A stretch of 64,000 nt of DNA from Rubrivivax sp. (GCA_027487905.1 JAIYCR010000058.1:1-64000); one strand, 5' to 3'; shown: positions 33,170-42,796, counted from the stretch's first letter. A program made the numbers and translations. The notes: a model not told the origin generated them from the sequence alone.

Positions 33170-33853
33170 TCAGTCGATGTAGCGCAGGCCGGCCCGGGCG
33201 AGCGGCTCGCGCATGCCGTACATGTCCAGGCCCAGCACGCCCGAGGCGAGCTTCTCGCGCTTGGCGCCCTCGTTGGCCTCGCGGGCGGCCGCGGCCTCCA
33301 GCGCCGCGGCGGCGCGCTCGCGCGGCACCACCACCACGCCGTCGTCGTCGGCCACCACCACGTCGCCCGGCGTCACCCAGGCGCCGGCACACACCACCGG
33401 GATGTTCACCGAGCCCAGCGTGGCCTTGATCGTGCCCTTGCTGCTGATGGCACGGCTCCACACCGGGAAGCCCATCTCGGTGAGCGTCTTCACGTCGCGC
33501 ACGCCCGCGTCGATGACCAGCGCGCGGGCGCCCCGGGCCATGAAGGAAGAGGCCAGCAGGTCGCCGAAGTAGCCGTCGGTGCAGTCGGCGGTGACCGCGG
33601 CCACCACGATGTCGCCCGGCCGGATCTGCTCGGCCGCCACATGCATCATCCAGTTGTCGCCCGGGTGCAGCAGCACTGTGACGGCGGTGCCGCTGACCTG
33701 CGCGCCGGGGTAGATCGGGCGCATGTAGGGCTTCATCAGGCCCACGCGGCCCATCGCCTCGTGCACGGTGGACGCGCCGTAGCGGGCCAGGCCGTCGGCC
33801 ACGGCCGGGTCGGTGCGTTCGATGTTGCGGTAGACGACGCCGAGTTCGTACAT
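33170..33853 (-). CDS. ligK: 4-carboxy-4-hydroxy-2-oxoadipate aldolase / oxaloacetate decarboxylase
   Basis: This 227-residue class II pyruvate aldolase of the RraA-like HMG/CHA aldolase family has the catalytic R119-D120 pair in IDAGVRDV, a GDNW metal/pyruvate segment near residue 65 and the conserved [10 protein letters not shown] near 27. It cleaves the hydratase product to pyruvate and oxaloacetate, ending the pathway, and the family also decarboxylates oxaloacetate. It lies between ligJ and the DUF1932 gene on the minus strand. Confidence 0.93.
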   Translation of the reverse strand: MYELGVVYRNIERTDPAVADGLARYGASTVHEAMGRVGLMKPYMRPIYPGAQVSGTAVTVLLHPGDNWMMHVAAEQIRPGDIVVAAVTADCTDGYFGDLLASSFMARGARALVIDAGVRDVKTLTEMGFPVWSRAISSKGTIKATLGSVNIPVVCAGAWVTPGDVVVADDDGVVVVPRERAAAALEAAAAREANEGAKREKLASGVLGLDMYGMREPLARAGLRYID

Positions 33854-33920
33854 GCTGGGCTTGCTCCGTGCGGTGGAAAAGGGCGGGGGGTGTGTCGTGC
33901 AAAGGGGTGCGTGCGGCCGC

Positions 33921-34949
33921 TCAGCGGCCCTGCGCCTTCAGCGTGGCATCGAGCCGCGGGTAGACGCGCCGCGCGTTGCCTTCGTAGACCTGCTGCTTCT
34001 GCGCGGCGCTCAGCAGCGTGGACGCCTCGATGTAGCGCTTGGTGTCATCGAAGGAGAAGCCCGTCTCGGGGTCGATGCCGCGCACCGCGCCGATCATCTC
34101 GCTGGCGAAGAGGATGTTGTCCACCGGAATCACGCGGGTGAGCAGGTCGATGCCCGGCTGGTGGTAGACGCAGGTGTCGAAGAACACGTTGTTCAGCAGG
34201 TGCTCGGTGAGCAGCGGCTTCTTCAGCTCCTGGGCCAGCCCGCGGTAGCGGCCCCAGTGGTAGGGCGCGGCGCCCCCGCCGTGCGGCACGATGAAGCGCA
34301 GCGTGGGGAAGTCCTTGAAGAGCTCGCCCTGGATCAGCTGCATCACCGCGGTGGTGTCGGCGTTGATGTAGTGCGCGCCGGTGGTGTGGAAGCAGGCGTT
34401 GCAGCTGGTGCTCACGTGCACCATGGCGGGAATGTCGTACTCGACCATCTTCTCGTACACCGGGTACCAGTGGCGGTCGTACAGCGGCGGGCTGGTCCAG
34501 TGGCCGCCGGACGGGTCGGGGTTCAGGTTGATGGCCACGTTGCCGTACTGCTCCACGCACTTGACGAGCTCGGGGATGCAGCTGGCCGGCTCCACGCCCG
34601 GGCTCTGCGGCAGCATGGCCGCCGGGATGAAATGCTCGGGGAAGAGCTGGCTCACCCGGAAGCACAGCTCGTTGCAGATGGCCGCCCAGGTGGAGGACAC
34701 CTCGAAGTCGCCGATGTGGTGGGCCATGAAGCTGGCCCGCGGGCTGAAGATCGTCACGTCGCTGCCGCGCTCGCGCATCTTGGCCAGCTGGTTGGTCTCG
34801 ATGGTCTCGCGGATCTCGTCGTCGCTGATCTTCAGCTCCGACACCAACGGGCGCAGCGCCGGGTCGGCGATGCCGGCGATCTGGCGGTTGCGCCAGGTCT
34901 CCAGTGCCTTGGGCGCCGTGGTGTAGTGGCCGTGGATGTCGATGATCAT
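33921..34949 (-). CDS. ligJ: 4-oxalomesaconate hydratase
   Basis: This 342-residue metal-dependent hydratase of the amidohydrolase (COG2159) fold has the N-terminal [10 protein letters not shown], a [11 protein letters not shown] segment near residue 72, [19 protein letters not shown] near 178 and [16 protein letters not shown] near 220. It adds water to 4-oxalomesaconate to give 4-carboxy-4-hydroxy-2-oxoadipate. The start at MIID is preferred over an upstream in-frame codon because it matches the family N-terminus. No tautomerase (LigU/GalD type) is encoded nearby. Confidence 0.92.
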   Translation of the reverse strand: MIIDIHGHYTTAPKALETWRNRQIAGIADPALRPLVSELKISDDEIRETIETNQLAKMRERGSDVTIFSPRASFMAHHIGDFEVSSTWAAICNELCFRVSQLFPEHFIPAAMLPQSPGVEPASCIPELVKCVEQYGNVAINLNPDPSGGHWTSPPLYDRHWYPVYEKMVEYDIPAMVHVSTSCNACFHTTGAHYINADTTAVMQLIQGELFKDFPTLRFIVPHGGGAAPYHWGRYRGLAQELKKPLLTEHLLNNVFFDTCVYHQPGIDLLTRVIPVDNILFASEMIGAVRGIDPETGFSFDDTKRYIEASTLLSAAQKQQVYEGNARRVYPRLDATLKAQGR

Positions 34950-35006
34950 GGGATGGACTCGGCTGGGGGTGGGGCGGAAAGTCAAGGTTGAGCGCTCATT
35001 CAGCGC

Positions 35007-35720
35007 TCATTCAGCGCTCAGCATGCCGTGCTCGCGCTTGGCGCTCGCCGTGGCGGGTGAGGCGAGGAAGGCCAGGGCCTGCGCCGCGCGTTCAGGCTGC
35101 GCGCACCGCACACCGATGGCGCCGCAGAACACGGTGTCGATGCGGATGGCCTCGGGCAGCGGGCCGGCCACCTCGATGCCCGGCTGGCCGATGAGTTCGC
35201 TCAGCTGCTGAAAGCCCAGTGCCACCTCGCCGCGGGCCACCAGCGTGGCCACCGGCACGCCCGCCGGTGCCTGCACCAGACGTTCGCCGAGCTGGCTTCG
35301 GATGCCCCAGCGCTCGAACAGGGCGAGCAGCTGCACGCCGCTCGGTCCGGTGGAATGGCCCACGGTGGGGGCGGCCAGCACCGCGGCGCGGACGGCAGCT
35401 TCGGAGGAAAGATCGGGGTGGGGCGTTCCGGTGCGAACCGCCACCGACACGCCGCTGCGCACCAGCGCCACCCGGCTGCCGGCACGCAGGTGGCCGCCGG
35501 CTTCCAGGCGCTCCAGCGCATCGGAGGCCAGCAGCACCAGGTCGAAGTCCTCGCCTTCGGCCACGCGGCGCGCGGCGTCCACGCCGCCCACCGATTGCAG
35601 CGCCAGCCGTGCGCCGGTGGCTTGCTCGCACGCGGGCGCCAGCGCCGCCAGCAGCGAACGGGTGGCCATCGACGAGATGCCGGTGAGGGACACGGAAGAG
35701 GGGAACAGGGGGTCGGCCAT
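35007..35720 (-). CDS. ModA-like substrate-binding-domain protein without signal peptide
   Basis: This 237-residue protein of the type 2 periplasmic-binding fold resembles ModA-like molybdate-binding proteins: L-T-G-I-S-S-M near residue 12, DFDLVLLASDALERLEAGG near 60 and STGPSGVQL near 128. No export signal is visible from either possible ATG (35720 or 35729). It is the first gene of the protocatechuate operon and faces the LysR gene. It may be cytoplasmic and bind an aromatic acid, or be a miscalled periplasmic protein with a missing leader. Its role in the pathway is unknown. Confidence 0.75.
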   Translation of the reverse strand: MADPLFPSSVSLTGISSMATRSLLAALAPACEQATGARLALQSVGGVDAARRVAEGEDFDLVLLASDALERLEAGGHLRAGSRVALVRSGVSVAVRTGTPHPDLSSEAAVRAAVLAAPTVGHSTGPSGVQLLALFERWGIRSQLGERLVQAPAGVPVATLVARGEVALGFQQLSELIGQPGIEVAGPLPEAIRIDTVFCGAIGVRCAQPERAAQALAFLASPATASAKREHGMLSAE

Positions 35721-35779
35721 GCGGCCCATTGTTCGCAGCGGTGGGTGCGGGCGCAATCCGCCCGGCTCACCTAGCAGCT

Positions 35780-35814
35780 ATGCCGAACGGGCATGACAAT
35801 GCCGCCCCGGCATT
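35780..35814. promoter_or_regulatory. Two tandem LysR-type inverted repeats in the divergent lig promoter
   Basis: ATGCC-GAACG-GGCAT (35780-35794) and AATGCC-GCCCC-GGCATT (35798-35814) are perfect inverted repeats with five-base spacers, centred 19 bases apart. Each contains a T-N11-A LysR box with identical arms. They lie between the lig operon and the LysR gene, as expected for recognition and activation sites. Confidence 0.65.
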
Positions 35815-35856
35815 GCCAATCGAAGCGCTGGTTCGGCCACCGTTTCCGCCCCTCCC

Positions 35857-36798
35857 ATGGACCTGCAGCAGATCGAGACCTTCGTCCGCGTGGCCGAGCA
35901 TGGCAGCTTCTCCCGCGCCGCCGGGGTGATGCGCATCGCCCAACCCGCGCTGTCGCGCCAGGTGCGCCTGCTCGAGACCGAACTGCGCCAGCGCCTGTTC
36001 GACCGCAACGGCCGCGGCGTCACCCTCACCGACGCCGGACGTCGCTTCTATGCGCACGGCGTGGGCATCCTGCAGCAGGTCGAGCGCGCCCGGCGCGAGC
36101 TCGAAGACGACCGCGGTGCCCCCGTGGGCCGGCTGGCCCTCGGCCTGCCGCCCAGCCTCAGCCGCACGCTCACCGTGCCGCTGGTGCGCGCCTTCCGGGA
36201 GCGCTTTCCGCGCGCGGCCTTGGCGGTGGTGGAGGGGCTTTCCACCTACGTGCTGGAGTGGCTGGTGCAGGGCCGCATCGACGCGGCGGTGGTCTACCAG
36301 GTCGCGCCCATGGCCGCGGTGGACCTGGAGCCGCTGATGGAGGAGCCGCTGGTGCTGGTCAGCTCGCCGCCCGAGCGGGCCGCCGCCCGCAAGGCCCGCC
36401 CGGTGGTCGACTCGGCGGTGCACGAAGGCCCTGCGATCGGGCTGGATGAACTGGCCGCCTGGCCGCTGGTGATGCCCAGCCGCCCGCACTCCATCCGCAT
36501 GGCGGTCGAATCGGCGATGGCCGAGGCACGCCTGAAGCCGCGCATCGAGCTCGAGGTGGAGAGCGTGCCGGCCATGCTCGCTCTGGTGGCCGAGGGGCCG
36601 CTGGGTGCGGTGCTGTCGCGCCAGGCGCTGCGTGACCTGCCGCCGCCCTTGCGGCTGATGGCCCGGCCCCTTCGCCACGGCGTGCAGGGCGCGGCGCTGA
36701 CCACCCGGCTGTGGATGGCCACTTCCTCGCAGCGGCCCGGCAGCCCGCTGCAGACGCAGGGCCTGGCGCTGGTGCGCGAGCAGCTGGCCCGGTTCTAA
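35857..36798 (+). CDS. LysR-family regulator of the protocatechuate 4,5-pathway operon
   Basis: This 313-residue LysR protein has the N-terminal winged helix at residues 1-60 (FVRVAEHGSFSRAAGVMRIAQPALSR in the standard place). The effector domain from about 90 to 300 has the LGLPPSLSRTL strand and the VAEGPLGAVLS region. It is transcribed divergently from the lig operon with two T-N11-A repeats between them, so it most likely activates that operon in response to protocatechuate or a ring-cleavage product and controls its own gene. LigR and PmdR are the known counterparts; the specific effector is not shown. Confidence 0.88.
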   Translation: MDLQQIETFVRVAEHGSFSRAAGVMRIAQPALSRQVRLLETELRQRLFDRNGRGVTLTDAGRRFYAHGVGILQQVERARRELEDDRGAPVGRLALGLPPSLSRTLTVPLVRAFRERFPRAALAVVEGLSTYVLEWLVQGRIDAAVVYQVAPMAAVDLEPLMEEPLVLVSSPPERAAARKARPVVDSAVHEGPAIGLDELAAWPLVMPSRPHSIRMAVESAMAEARLKPRIELEVESVPAMLALVAEGPLGAVLSRQALRDLPPPLRLMARPLRHGVQGAALTTRLWMATSSQRPGSPLQTQGLALVREQLARF

Positions 36799-36848
36799 GA
36801 TCGGCCGATCGAAGCCCCAGGGCGCCAGGTGCGGCCCGCCTCGGTCCC

Positions 36849-38960
36849 ATGACGAACACACCCCAAGCCGGGCAAGCGCCGGCCGAGCCTTCCGACCCGG
36901 CACTCCCCAGCCGCGAGCAGCTGCTCTACTGGCTGCAGGAGGCCGGCGAGATCGAGCACAACCTGATGTGCTGCTACCTCTACGCCGCCTTCAGCCTCAA
37001 GCGCGACGACCCGGCCTGGTCGGCCGAGGAGCGACAGGCCGTGGCGGGGTGGCGCCGCGTGATCACCTCGGTGGCACTCGAGGAGATGAGCCACCTGGCG
37101 CTGGTGGGCAACCTGGTCAACGCGCTGGGCGCAACGCCGCAGTGGTCGCGCCCCGCCTTCCCGGTGGACCCGGGGCCCTACCCGGCCGATTTCGTCATCC
37201 GCCTGACCCCCTTCGACGCGCCCACGCTGGAGCACTTCAAGTACCTCGAGCGCCCGGGCCATGAGCGGCTGCGCGATGGCGAAGGCTTCGAGCCGGCTGC
37301 CGACTACCACCGTGCCATTCCCCCCGGCCGGCTCAGCCCCGGCCCCTGGGACTACGACACGGTGGGTGCGCTCTACAGCGTGCTCGACCGGGCCTTGCAG
37401 CGCCTGGTGCAGGCCCGGGGCGAGGCCGCGGTGTTCGTCGGCCACGCCGCCCGGCAGGTCGATGCCGCGCTCGCGCCGCTGCCCGGCGTGGCGCCGGTGA
37501 CCGACCTCGCCTCGGCGCGGGCGGCCATCGCCACCATCGTCACCCAGGGCGAAGGCGCCGGCACCGAGCACGCCGATTCGCACTTCGTCCGCTTCAGCCG
37601 CATCGGCGAGGAACTGGCCGCCCGGCTGCGGGCCAACCCGGCCTTCGAGCCGGCCTGGCCGGCAGCCACCCACCCGGTGATGAACCCGCCGGTTCGCCAG
37701 ACCCTCGACCGCGTGCACGTGTCGCACCCGGTGCAGGCGGGCTGGCTGGACATCGGCAATGCCCTCTACACCACCGCGCTGCGCTGCCTGCTGCAGGGCT
37801 TCGTGGCCACCGAGCGGCCGCGCAAGGCGGCCTGGCTGGCGGCCAGCTTCGCCCTGATGCGGGGCCTGGTGCCGGTGGGGCAGGGTCTGGCCGCGCGGCC
37901 CGCTCGCCATGACGGCGACACGGTCCACGCCGGCCTGAGCTTCACGCCGCTGCGCTCTCTGGCTGCATTGCCCGAGGAATCGGCCCCGCAGGTGCTGGCC
38001 GAGCGCCTGGGCCAGCTGCGCGAACGGGCGCTGGCGCTGCCGCTGGACCTCGTGGCGGGTGAATCACCGGCCACCTGGCAGGGCGTGATCGAGCTGCTCG
38101 GGGAGCAGCAGGCGGCGCTGGCGGCGCTGATGCCGGTGGCGTCCACGGCGCTGCCGGACCCGCCGCAGGCCGCTCTGCAGGCCGCCGCCGCCACCGCTGC
38201 CGCCTCTGCTGCCTCTGCTGCCGCGGCGTGGATGGTGCAGCCTGCGACAGCACCCACTTCCACTTCCGCCGCCTTGGCGCCGCCGTTGGCCCTGGCCGTC
38301 GACGAGGCCCCGCCGGCCTCCCCGGTGGAACACGCCCAGGGCCGCCGCCTGACCCTGCATTTCGAGGGCCGCCGCTGCATCCACTCCCGCCACTGCGTGA
38401 TGGACGCGCCGCAGGTCTTCCTGGCCAACACGCCCGGCGAATGGATCTTTCCCGACGCCGCGTCGGTGGAGACGGTGGTGGGCGTGGCGCACGCCTGCCC
38501 GTCGGGGGCCATCCGCTACAGCCGGCACGATGGCGGCCCTGAAGAGGCCGCACCGCCGGTGAACCAGTTGCGGGTGCGCGAGAACGGCCCCTATGCGCTG
38601 CATGCCGAGCTGCTGCTGGAGGGCCGCAGCGACGGCCACCGCGCCACCCTGTGCCGCTGCGGACAGTCGCAGCGCAAGCCCTGGTGCGACGGCTCGCATG
38701 TGACGGCCGGCTTCACCGCCAGCGGCGAGCCGCCGAGCGGCGATGTGTCCCCGCTGCGGGTTCGCAACGGCCCGCTGGTGGTGGAGCCGCAGCGCAACGG
38801 GCCGCTCGAGCTTCACGGCAACCTGGAAATCTGCACCGGCACCGGCCGACCGGTGGCCCGGGTGACCGAGGCGCGGCTGTGCCGCTGCGGACACTCGCGC
38901 AACAAGCCTTTCTGCGATGCGAGCCACGCGGTGGCCGGCTTCGTGGCGAGCGGGCGTTGA
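36849..38960 (+). CDS. Ferritin-like / 4Fe-4S mono-cluster / double CDGSH fusion protein
   Basis: This 703-residue cytoplasmic multidomain protein starts with a VioB-type ferritin-like domain (about residues 20-330) carrying E-x-x-H-style helices (GEIEHNLMCCYLYAAF near 37; VALEEMSHLALVGNL near 77). An alanine-rich linker of roughly 25 residues lies near 450. Next is a YjdI-like mono-cluster Fe-S domain (RCIHSRHCVMDAP to ACPSGAIRY, about 510-560). Two CDGSH motifs close the protein: CRCGQSQRKPWCDGSH with ligands C602, C604, C613 and H617, and CRCGHSRNKPFCDASH with C678, C680, C689 and H693. Iron binding at three or more sites is clear; the reaction is unknown. It follows the LysR gene by 50 bases. 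Confidence 0.82.
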   Translation: MTNTPQAGQAPAEPSDPALPSREQLLYWLQEAGEIEHNLMCCYLYAAFSLKRDDPAWSAEERQAVAGWRRVITSVALEEMSHLALVGNLVNALGATPQWSRPAFPVDPGPYPADFVIRLTPFDAPTLEHFKYLERPGHERLRDGEGFEPAADYHRAIPPGRLSPGPWDYDTVGALYSVLDRALQRLVQARGEAAVFVGHAARQVDAALAPLPGVAPVTDLASARAAIATIVTQGEGAGTEHADSHFVRFSRIGEELAARLRANPAFEPAWPAATHPVMNPPVRQTLDRVHVSHPVQAGWLDIGNALYTTALRCLLQGFVATERPRKAAWLAASFALMRGLVPVGQGLAARPARHDGDTVHAGLSFTPLRSLAALPEESAPQVLAERLGQLRERALALPLDLVAGESPATWQGVIELLGEQQAALAALMPVASTALPDPPQAALQAAAATAAASAASAAAAWMVQPATAPTSTSAALAPPLALAVDEAPPASPVEHAQGRRLTLHFEGRRCIHSRHCVMDAPQVFLANTPGEWIFPDAASVETVVGVAHACPSGAIRYSRHDGGPEEAAPPVNQLRVRENGPYALHAELLLEGRSDGHRATLCRCGQSQRKPWCDGSHVTAGFTASGEPPSGDVSPLRVRNGPLVVEPQRNGPLELHGNLEICTGTGRPVARVTEARLCRCGHSRNKPFCDASHAVAGFVASGR

Positions 38961-39003
38961 GCCGCCCGCCGCCCGAGCGATCAGCGATCAGCGCCCTGCG
39001 CCT

Positions 39004-39852
39004 TCAGCCGCCCACCAGGCTTCGGAAATGCGCGTCCATGCGCGCCAGGTCGGCCGTGCGGCCGGTGAAGTGGCGGAAGGCGTCGGCCGCCTGGCCCACC
39101 ACCATGCCGCCACCGTCGCTCACCCGGCAACCCAGTGCCCGCGCGGTGCGCAGCAGCTCGGTCTCGAGCGGAAAGTAGACGATCTCCGACACCCACAGGC
39201 TGCTGCGCAGCGCCGAGGCGGGCAGCGGCAGGCCGGGCAGCTTGTCCATGCCGGTGGGCGTGGCGTGCACCAGGCCGCTGGCCTCGGCCAGCGCTTCGTC
39301 CGCCCGCGCCGCAGCGCGTACCCGGTGGCCGCCGTAGTGGCCGGCCAGCGCAGCGGCCAGGGCCTGAGCGCGGGGCAGTTCGGCGTCCACCACGGTGAGC
39401 GCTGCGCCTTCGATGCCCAGCAGTGCGTGCGCGATGGCCGAGCCCGCGCCGCCCGCGCCCAGCAGCACCACGCGGGACACATCCGCCCCGGGCAGGGCCC
39501 GCTCGAAGCCCCAGCGCCAGCCGCGTCCGTCGGTGTTGTGGCCGATGGCGCGGCGGCCGTCGAACACCACGGTGTTCACCGCGCCCATGCGGCGGGCTTC
39601 GTCGGACAGCTCGTCGAGCAGCGGGATCACCGCCTGCTTGCACGGGTAGGTGATGTTCAGCCCCGCGAAACCCATGGTGCGGGCCGCGTCGAGCAGGCCC
39701 GGCAGAGCCCGCTCGCCGGCGGGGTCGCGGTCGAGGTCGATGCGCTGGTAATGCAGGCGCAGGCCCTGCGCTTCACCCTCGGCCTCGTGCAGGGCTGGCG
39801 ACAGCGAGCGCTGGATGCCCGCGCCGATCAGCCCCGTGAGCACGTGGGTCAC
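39004..39852 (-). CDS. Shikimate/quinate dehydrogenase (AroE family), probably catabolic
   Basis: This 282-residue AroE-fold enzyme has the substrate block SLSPALHEAE near residue 16, the catalytic lysine in NITYPCKQA near 73, HNTDGRGW near 108 and the NAD(P) motif LLGAGGAGSA near 130. The GTG start is fixed by a four-base overlap with the TRAP binding-protein gene (GTGA). Because it is cotranscribed with a TRAP importer and a TetR regulator next to a protocatechuate operon, oxidation of quinate or shikimate to dehydro-acids for protocatechuate formation is likelier than a role in aromatic biosynthesis. No dehydroshikimate dehydratase is seen in the window. Confidence 0.82.
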   Translation of the reverse strand: MTHVLTGLIGAGIQRSLSPALHEAEGEAQGLRLHYQRIDLDRDPAGERALPGLLDAARTMGFAGLNITYPCKQAVIPLLDELSDEARRMGAVNTVVFDGRRAIGHNTDGRGWRWGFERALPGADVSRVVLLGAGGAGSAIAHALLGIEGAALTVVDAELPRAQALAAALAGHYGGHRVRAAARADEALAEASGLVHATPTGMDKLPGLPLPASALRSSLWVSEIVYFPLETELLRTARALGCRVSDGGGMVVGQAADAFRHFTGRTADLARMDAHFRSLVGG

Positions 39853-40874
39853 CGGCGGACCTTGGCCAGCTCGGCCTGCAGCTCGGTGACGGTGGAGGCG
39901 ATGGCCGCGCCGTGCTTTTCGATCACCGGCACCAGCCGGGCGCGCAGCTTGGCCTGCTCGGCGGCATTGAACTCGGTCACCTGCATGCCCGCCTTGCGCA
40001 GTTCGGCCAGCTGGCCGGCGGCAGCCTCGCGGTTGACGGTGCGCTGGTAGCGGCCGGCTTCCACTGCGGCCTCGCTCACCAGGCGGCGCTCCTCGGCCGA
40101 CAGCGTGTCCCACACCCGCTTGCTGAAGATGAAGGACTGCGGGTTGTACTGGTGGTTGGTGATGGCCAGGTGCTTCTGCACCTCGGCGAACTTGTTGGCG
40201 AGGATCACCGACAGCGGGTTCTCCTGGCCGTCCACCGCCTTCTGTTCCATGGCGGCGTAGAGCTCGGTGAAGGCCAGCGGCGTGGGGTTGGCGCCCAGTG
40301 CCCGCACCCAGTCCACGTTGATGGCGTTGGGGATGACGCGCAGCTTCAGGCCGGCGATGTCCTCCACGGTCGCGATCGGCTTGCGGCTGTTGGTCATCTG
40401 GCGGAAGCCGAGCTCCCAGTAGGCCAGGCCCACGATGCCCTTTTCAGCCAGCAGGCCGTGCAGCTTCTGGCCGAAGGGGCCGTCCACCACGGCGTCGGCC
40501 TCGGCCGCGTTGGCGAACATGAAGGGGAAGTCGTAGACGGCGAATTCCTTGGCCTGAGAGGCCAGGATGCCGCTGTTCAGGATGGTGATCTCCACCGTGC
40601 CGCCCTGCAGGGCCGACACCGTGGGCGCGTCGGCGCCGAGCTGCCCGCCGGGGAACACGTTGACCTTGAGCTTGCCGCCCGACTTGGTGGCCAGCAGCTC
40701 GGCGAATCGGGTCGCGCCCATCTCGAGCGGGTGGCCCTTGGGGTTCTGCAGCCCGAGCTTGAAGGTGCGGTCCTGCACCTGGGCGGACGCGGGCGCGGCG
40801 CTGGACAGGCCGAGAGCGGCCAGCGTGGCCAGCGCGAGGCCGGCGGTGGTGGTCTTGAGGAAATGTCGCTTCAT
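39849..40874 (-). CDS. TRAP transporter substrate-binding protein (DctP family)
   Basis: This 341-residue periplasmic protein has a Sec-type signal peptide (M-K-R-H-F-L-K, hydrophobic core, cleavage near ASA-QVQ at residue 32). The DctP fold has the conserved arginine in LKLRVIPNAINVDW near 182, which binds the substrate carboxylate, and the FTELYAAMEQKAVDGQENP region near 207. It captures an organic acid for the DctQM permease. Context with the AroE-type enzyme suggests quinate or shikimate. Confidence 0.88.
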   Translation of the reverse strand: MKRHFLKTTTAGLALATLAALGLSSAAPASAQVQDRTFKLGLQNPKGHPLEMGATRFAELLATKSGGKLKVNVFPGGQLGADAPTVSALQGGTVEITILNSGILASQAKEFAVYDFPFMFANAAEADAVVDGPFGQKLHGLLAEKGIVGLAYWELGFRQMTNSRKPIATVEDIAGLKLRVIPNAINVDWVRALGANPTPLAFTELYAAMEQKAVDGQENPLSVILANKFAEVQKHLAITNHQYNPQSFIFSKRVWDTLSAEERRLVSEAAVEAGRYQRTVNREAAAGQLAELRKAGMQVTEFNAAEQAKLRARLVPVIEKHGAAIASTVTELQAELAKVRR

Positions 40875-40938
40875 CGGAGTCTCCGGTTGTCGTTCGAGGG
40901 GCGGAAAACGGGGAAGGGTGGCGGCGTCGACGCCCGCT

Positions 40939-42216
40939 TCAATAGAAGAGGCTCAGCGGCCACATCACGATCTGCGGGAACAGCACCAGCAGGAAGAGCA
41001 CGATGAATTGGGCGAGCATGAAGGGCAGCACCCCCACGGTCACCTCGTCCATCGACATGCGGCCCACGCCGGCCACCACGTTGAGCACCGTGCCCACGGG
41101 CGGCGTCACCAGGCCGATGGCGTTGTTCATGATGAACAGCACGCCGAAATAGACCGGGTCGATGCCCGCAGCCTTCACGATGGGCATGAGCACCGGCGTG
41201 AGGATGAGGATGGTGGGCGTCATGTCCATCGCCGTGCCCACGGCGATGACGATGAGCATGATGCAGATGAGCAGCAGCGTGGGTTGGTCCAGCAGCGGCT
41301 GCAGCAGGGCGACGAGCTGCGCGGGCAGCGTGGCCACCGTGATGAGCCAGGCGCTGACCATGGCCGCGGCCACCAGGAACATGATCACCGAGGTGGTCTT
41401 GGCGGCCGACACGAAAAGGCCATAGAGCTGCGCGGGCTTGAGCTCCTTGTAGATCACCGTGGCCACGAAGAGTGCATACACCGCGGCGACCACCGCCGCC
41501 TCGGTGGGCGTGAACACGCCCATCTTCAGCCCGACCAGCACGATGACCGGCAGGAAGAGCGCCCAGGTGGCCTCGCGCAGCGCGCGCAGCTGCTCGGCGC
41601 GGCTGGCCTTGGACGGCGGCTGGATGCCCTCGCGCCGGGCCACGATGGCCCAGGCGATGGCGATGGACAGGCCCATCAGCAGGCCGGGCACGATGCCGGC
41701 CAGGAAGAGCTTGGTGATGGACACGTTGGCCGCCACGCCGAAGATCACGAAGGCGATGGACGGCGGGATGACCGGCGCGATGATGCCGGCCGAGGCAATG
41801 AGGCCGCCGGCCCGGGCGCGGTTGTGCCCGGCCTTGACCATCATCGGCAGCAGCAGCGCGGCCAGCGCCGCGGTGTCGGCCACCGCCGAGCCGGACAGGG
41901 CCGCGAGCATGCAGGCCGCCAGGATGGTCACGTAGCCCAGCCCGCCGCGCACATGGCCCACCAGTGTCAGCGCCAGGTTCACGATGCGCCGCGACAGCCC
42001 GCCGGCGTTCATGATCTCGCCGGCCAGCATGAAGAAGGGCACGGCCAGCAGCGGAAAGCTGTCTGCGCCGTTGATGATGTTCTGCGCGAGGATCTGCGGG
42101 TCGAAGAGGTTCAGGTGCAGCATCAGCGCCGCGCCCGACACCAGCAGCGCATAGGCGATGGGAATGCCCAGCGCCATGGCGCCGAGCAGCGAGCCGATGA
42201 AGATGAGGATGGTCAT
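40939..42216 (-). CDS. TRAP transporter large permease (DctM family)
   Basis: This 425-residue integral membrane protein has about twelve hydrophobic segments and the DctM signatures LLAVPFFMLAGEIMNAGGL near residue 54, IIAPVIPPSI near 144 and AMDMTPTILILTPVLMP near 315. It is the ion-coupled transport subunit. Its start overlaps the dctQ stop (ATGA). The order dctQ-dctM-dctP-aroE on the minus strand forms one operon. Confidence 0.9.
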   Translation of the reverse strand: MTILIFIGSLLGAMALGIPIAYALLVSGAALMLHLNLFDPQILAQNIINGADSFPLLAVPFFMLAGEIMNAGGLSRRIVNLALTLVGHVRGGLGYVTILAACMLAALSGSAVADTAALAALLLPMMVKAGHNRARAGGLIASAGIIAPVIPPSIAFVIFGVAANVSITKLFLAGIVPGLLMGLSIAIAWAIVARREGIQPPSKASRAEQLRALREATWALFLPVIVLVGLKMGVFTPTEAAVVAAVYALFVATVIYKELKPAQLYGLFVSAAKTTSVIMFLVAAAMVSAWLITVATLPAQLVALLQPLLDQPTLLLICIMLIVIAVGTAMDMTPTILILTPVLMPIVKAAGIDPVYFGVLFIMNNAIGLVTPPVGTVLNVVAGVGRMSMDEVTVGVLPFMLAQFIVLFLLVLFPQIVMWPLSLFY

Positions 42217-42743
42217 CGCGCGCTCCCCTCGTGCGGCACTTCCTCGGATTCACGGATGCCGATCAGCTCGTCGTCCTTGAGCTGCCCGCTCAGCGTGCGC
42301 CACAGCTGCAGCGCGAGCACGCCGAGCGCCGGCACCGCGAAGGCCACGCCGGCGCCATACACCCAGGCCATCGACCAGCCGGTCACCGGCGCATCGACGT
42401 CCAGGTTGATCTTCGATTGGCTCCAGCTGCCCATCAGCAGCATCACCGTGATGCCCAGCATCAGCAGCTGCCCCAGCACCAGGCACACCCGCCGGCCCGC
42501 TGGCGGCAGCCGGGAGACGAGCACGTCGGTGCCCAGGTGGGCGCGCTCCTTCAGGCCCACCAGCGCGCCCAGGAAGGTCAGCCACACGAAGCACCAGCGC
42601 GACAGCTCCTCGGACACGGTGATGCCGGTGTTGAAGGCATAGCGCAGCACCACGTTGCCGAAGACCATCACCACCATGAGGGCCAGCGCCAGCGCGATCG
42701 CGCCCTCGAGCAGGCGACAGGCACGGTTCATCCAGAGGTCCAT
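42213..42743 (-). CDS. TRAP transporter small permease (DctQ family)
   Basis: This 176-residue protein has four membrane segments and the DctQ pattern V-V-L-R-Y-A-F-N-T-G near residue 35 followed by EELSRWCFVWLTFLGA near 50. The ATG at 42743 is chosen; a TTG five codons upstream is an alternative. It is first in the TRAP operon, about 50 bases downstream of the palindrome at 42797-42815. Confidence 0.87.
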   Translation of the reverse strand: MDLWMNRACRLLEGAIALALALMVVMVFGNVVLRYAFNTGITVSEELSRWCFVWLTFLGALVGLKERAHLGTDVLVSRLPPAGRRVCLVLGQLLMLGITVMLLMGSWSQSKINLDVDAPVTGWSMAWVYGAGVAFAVPALGVLALQLWRTLSGQLKDDELIGIRESEEVPHEGSAR

Positions 42744-42796
42744 CCAAGCTCCCGGCAAGGCCGTTGGGTCGCGAACGCGCCCCGGCAGATCAAAAT

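Noticed and set aside
39004-39852. AroE-family gene as the biosynthetic shikimate dehydrogenase
   Set aside because: Coupling to a TRAP transporter and TetR, next to protocatechuate genes, favours a catabolic role; this is not excluded by sequence alone.
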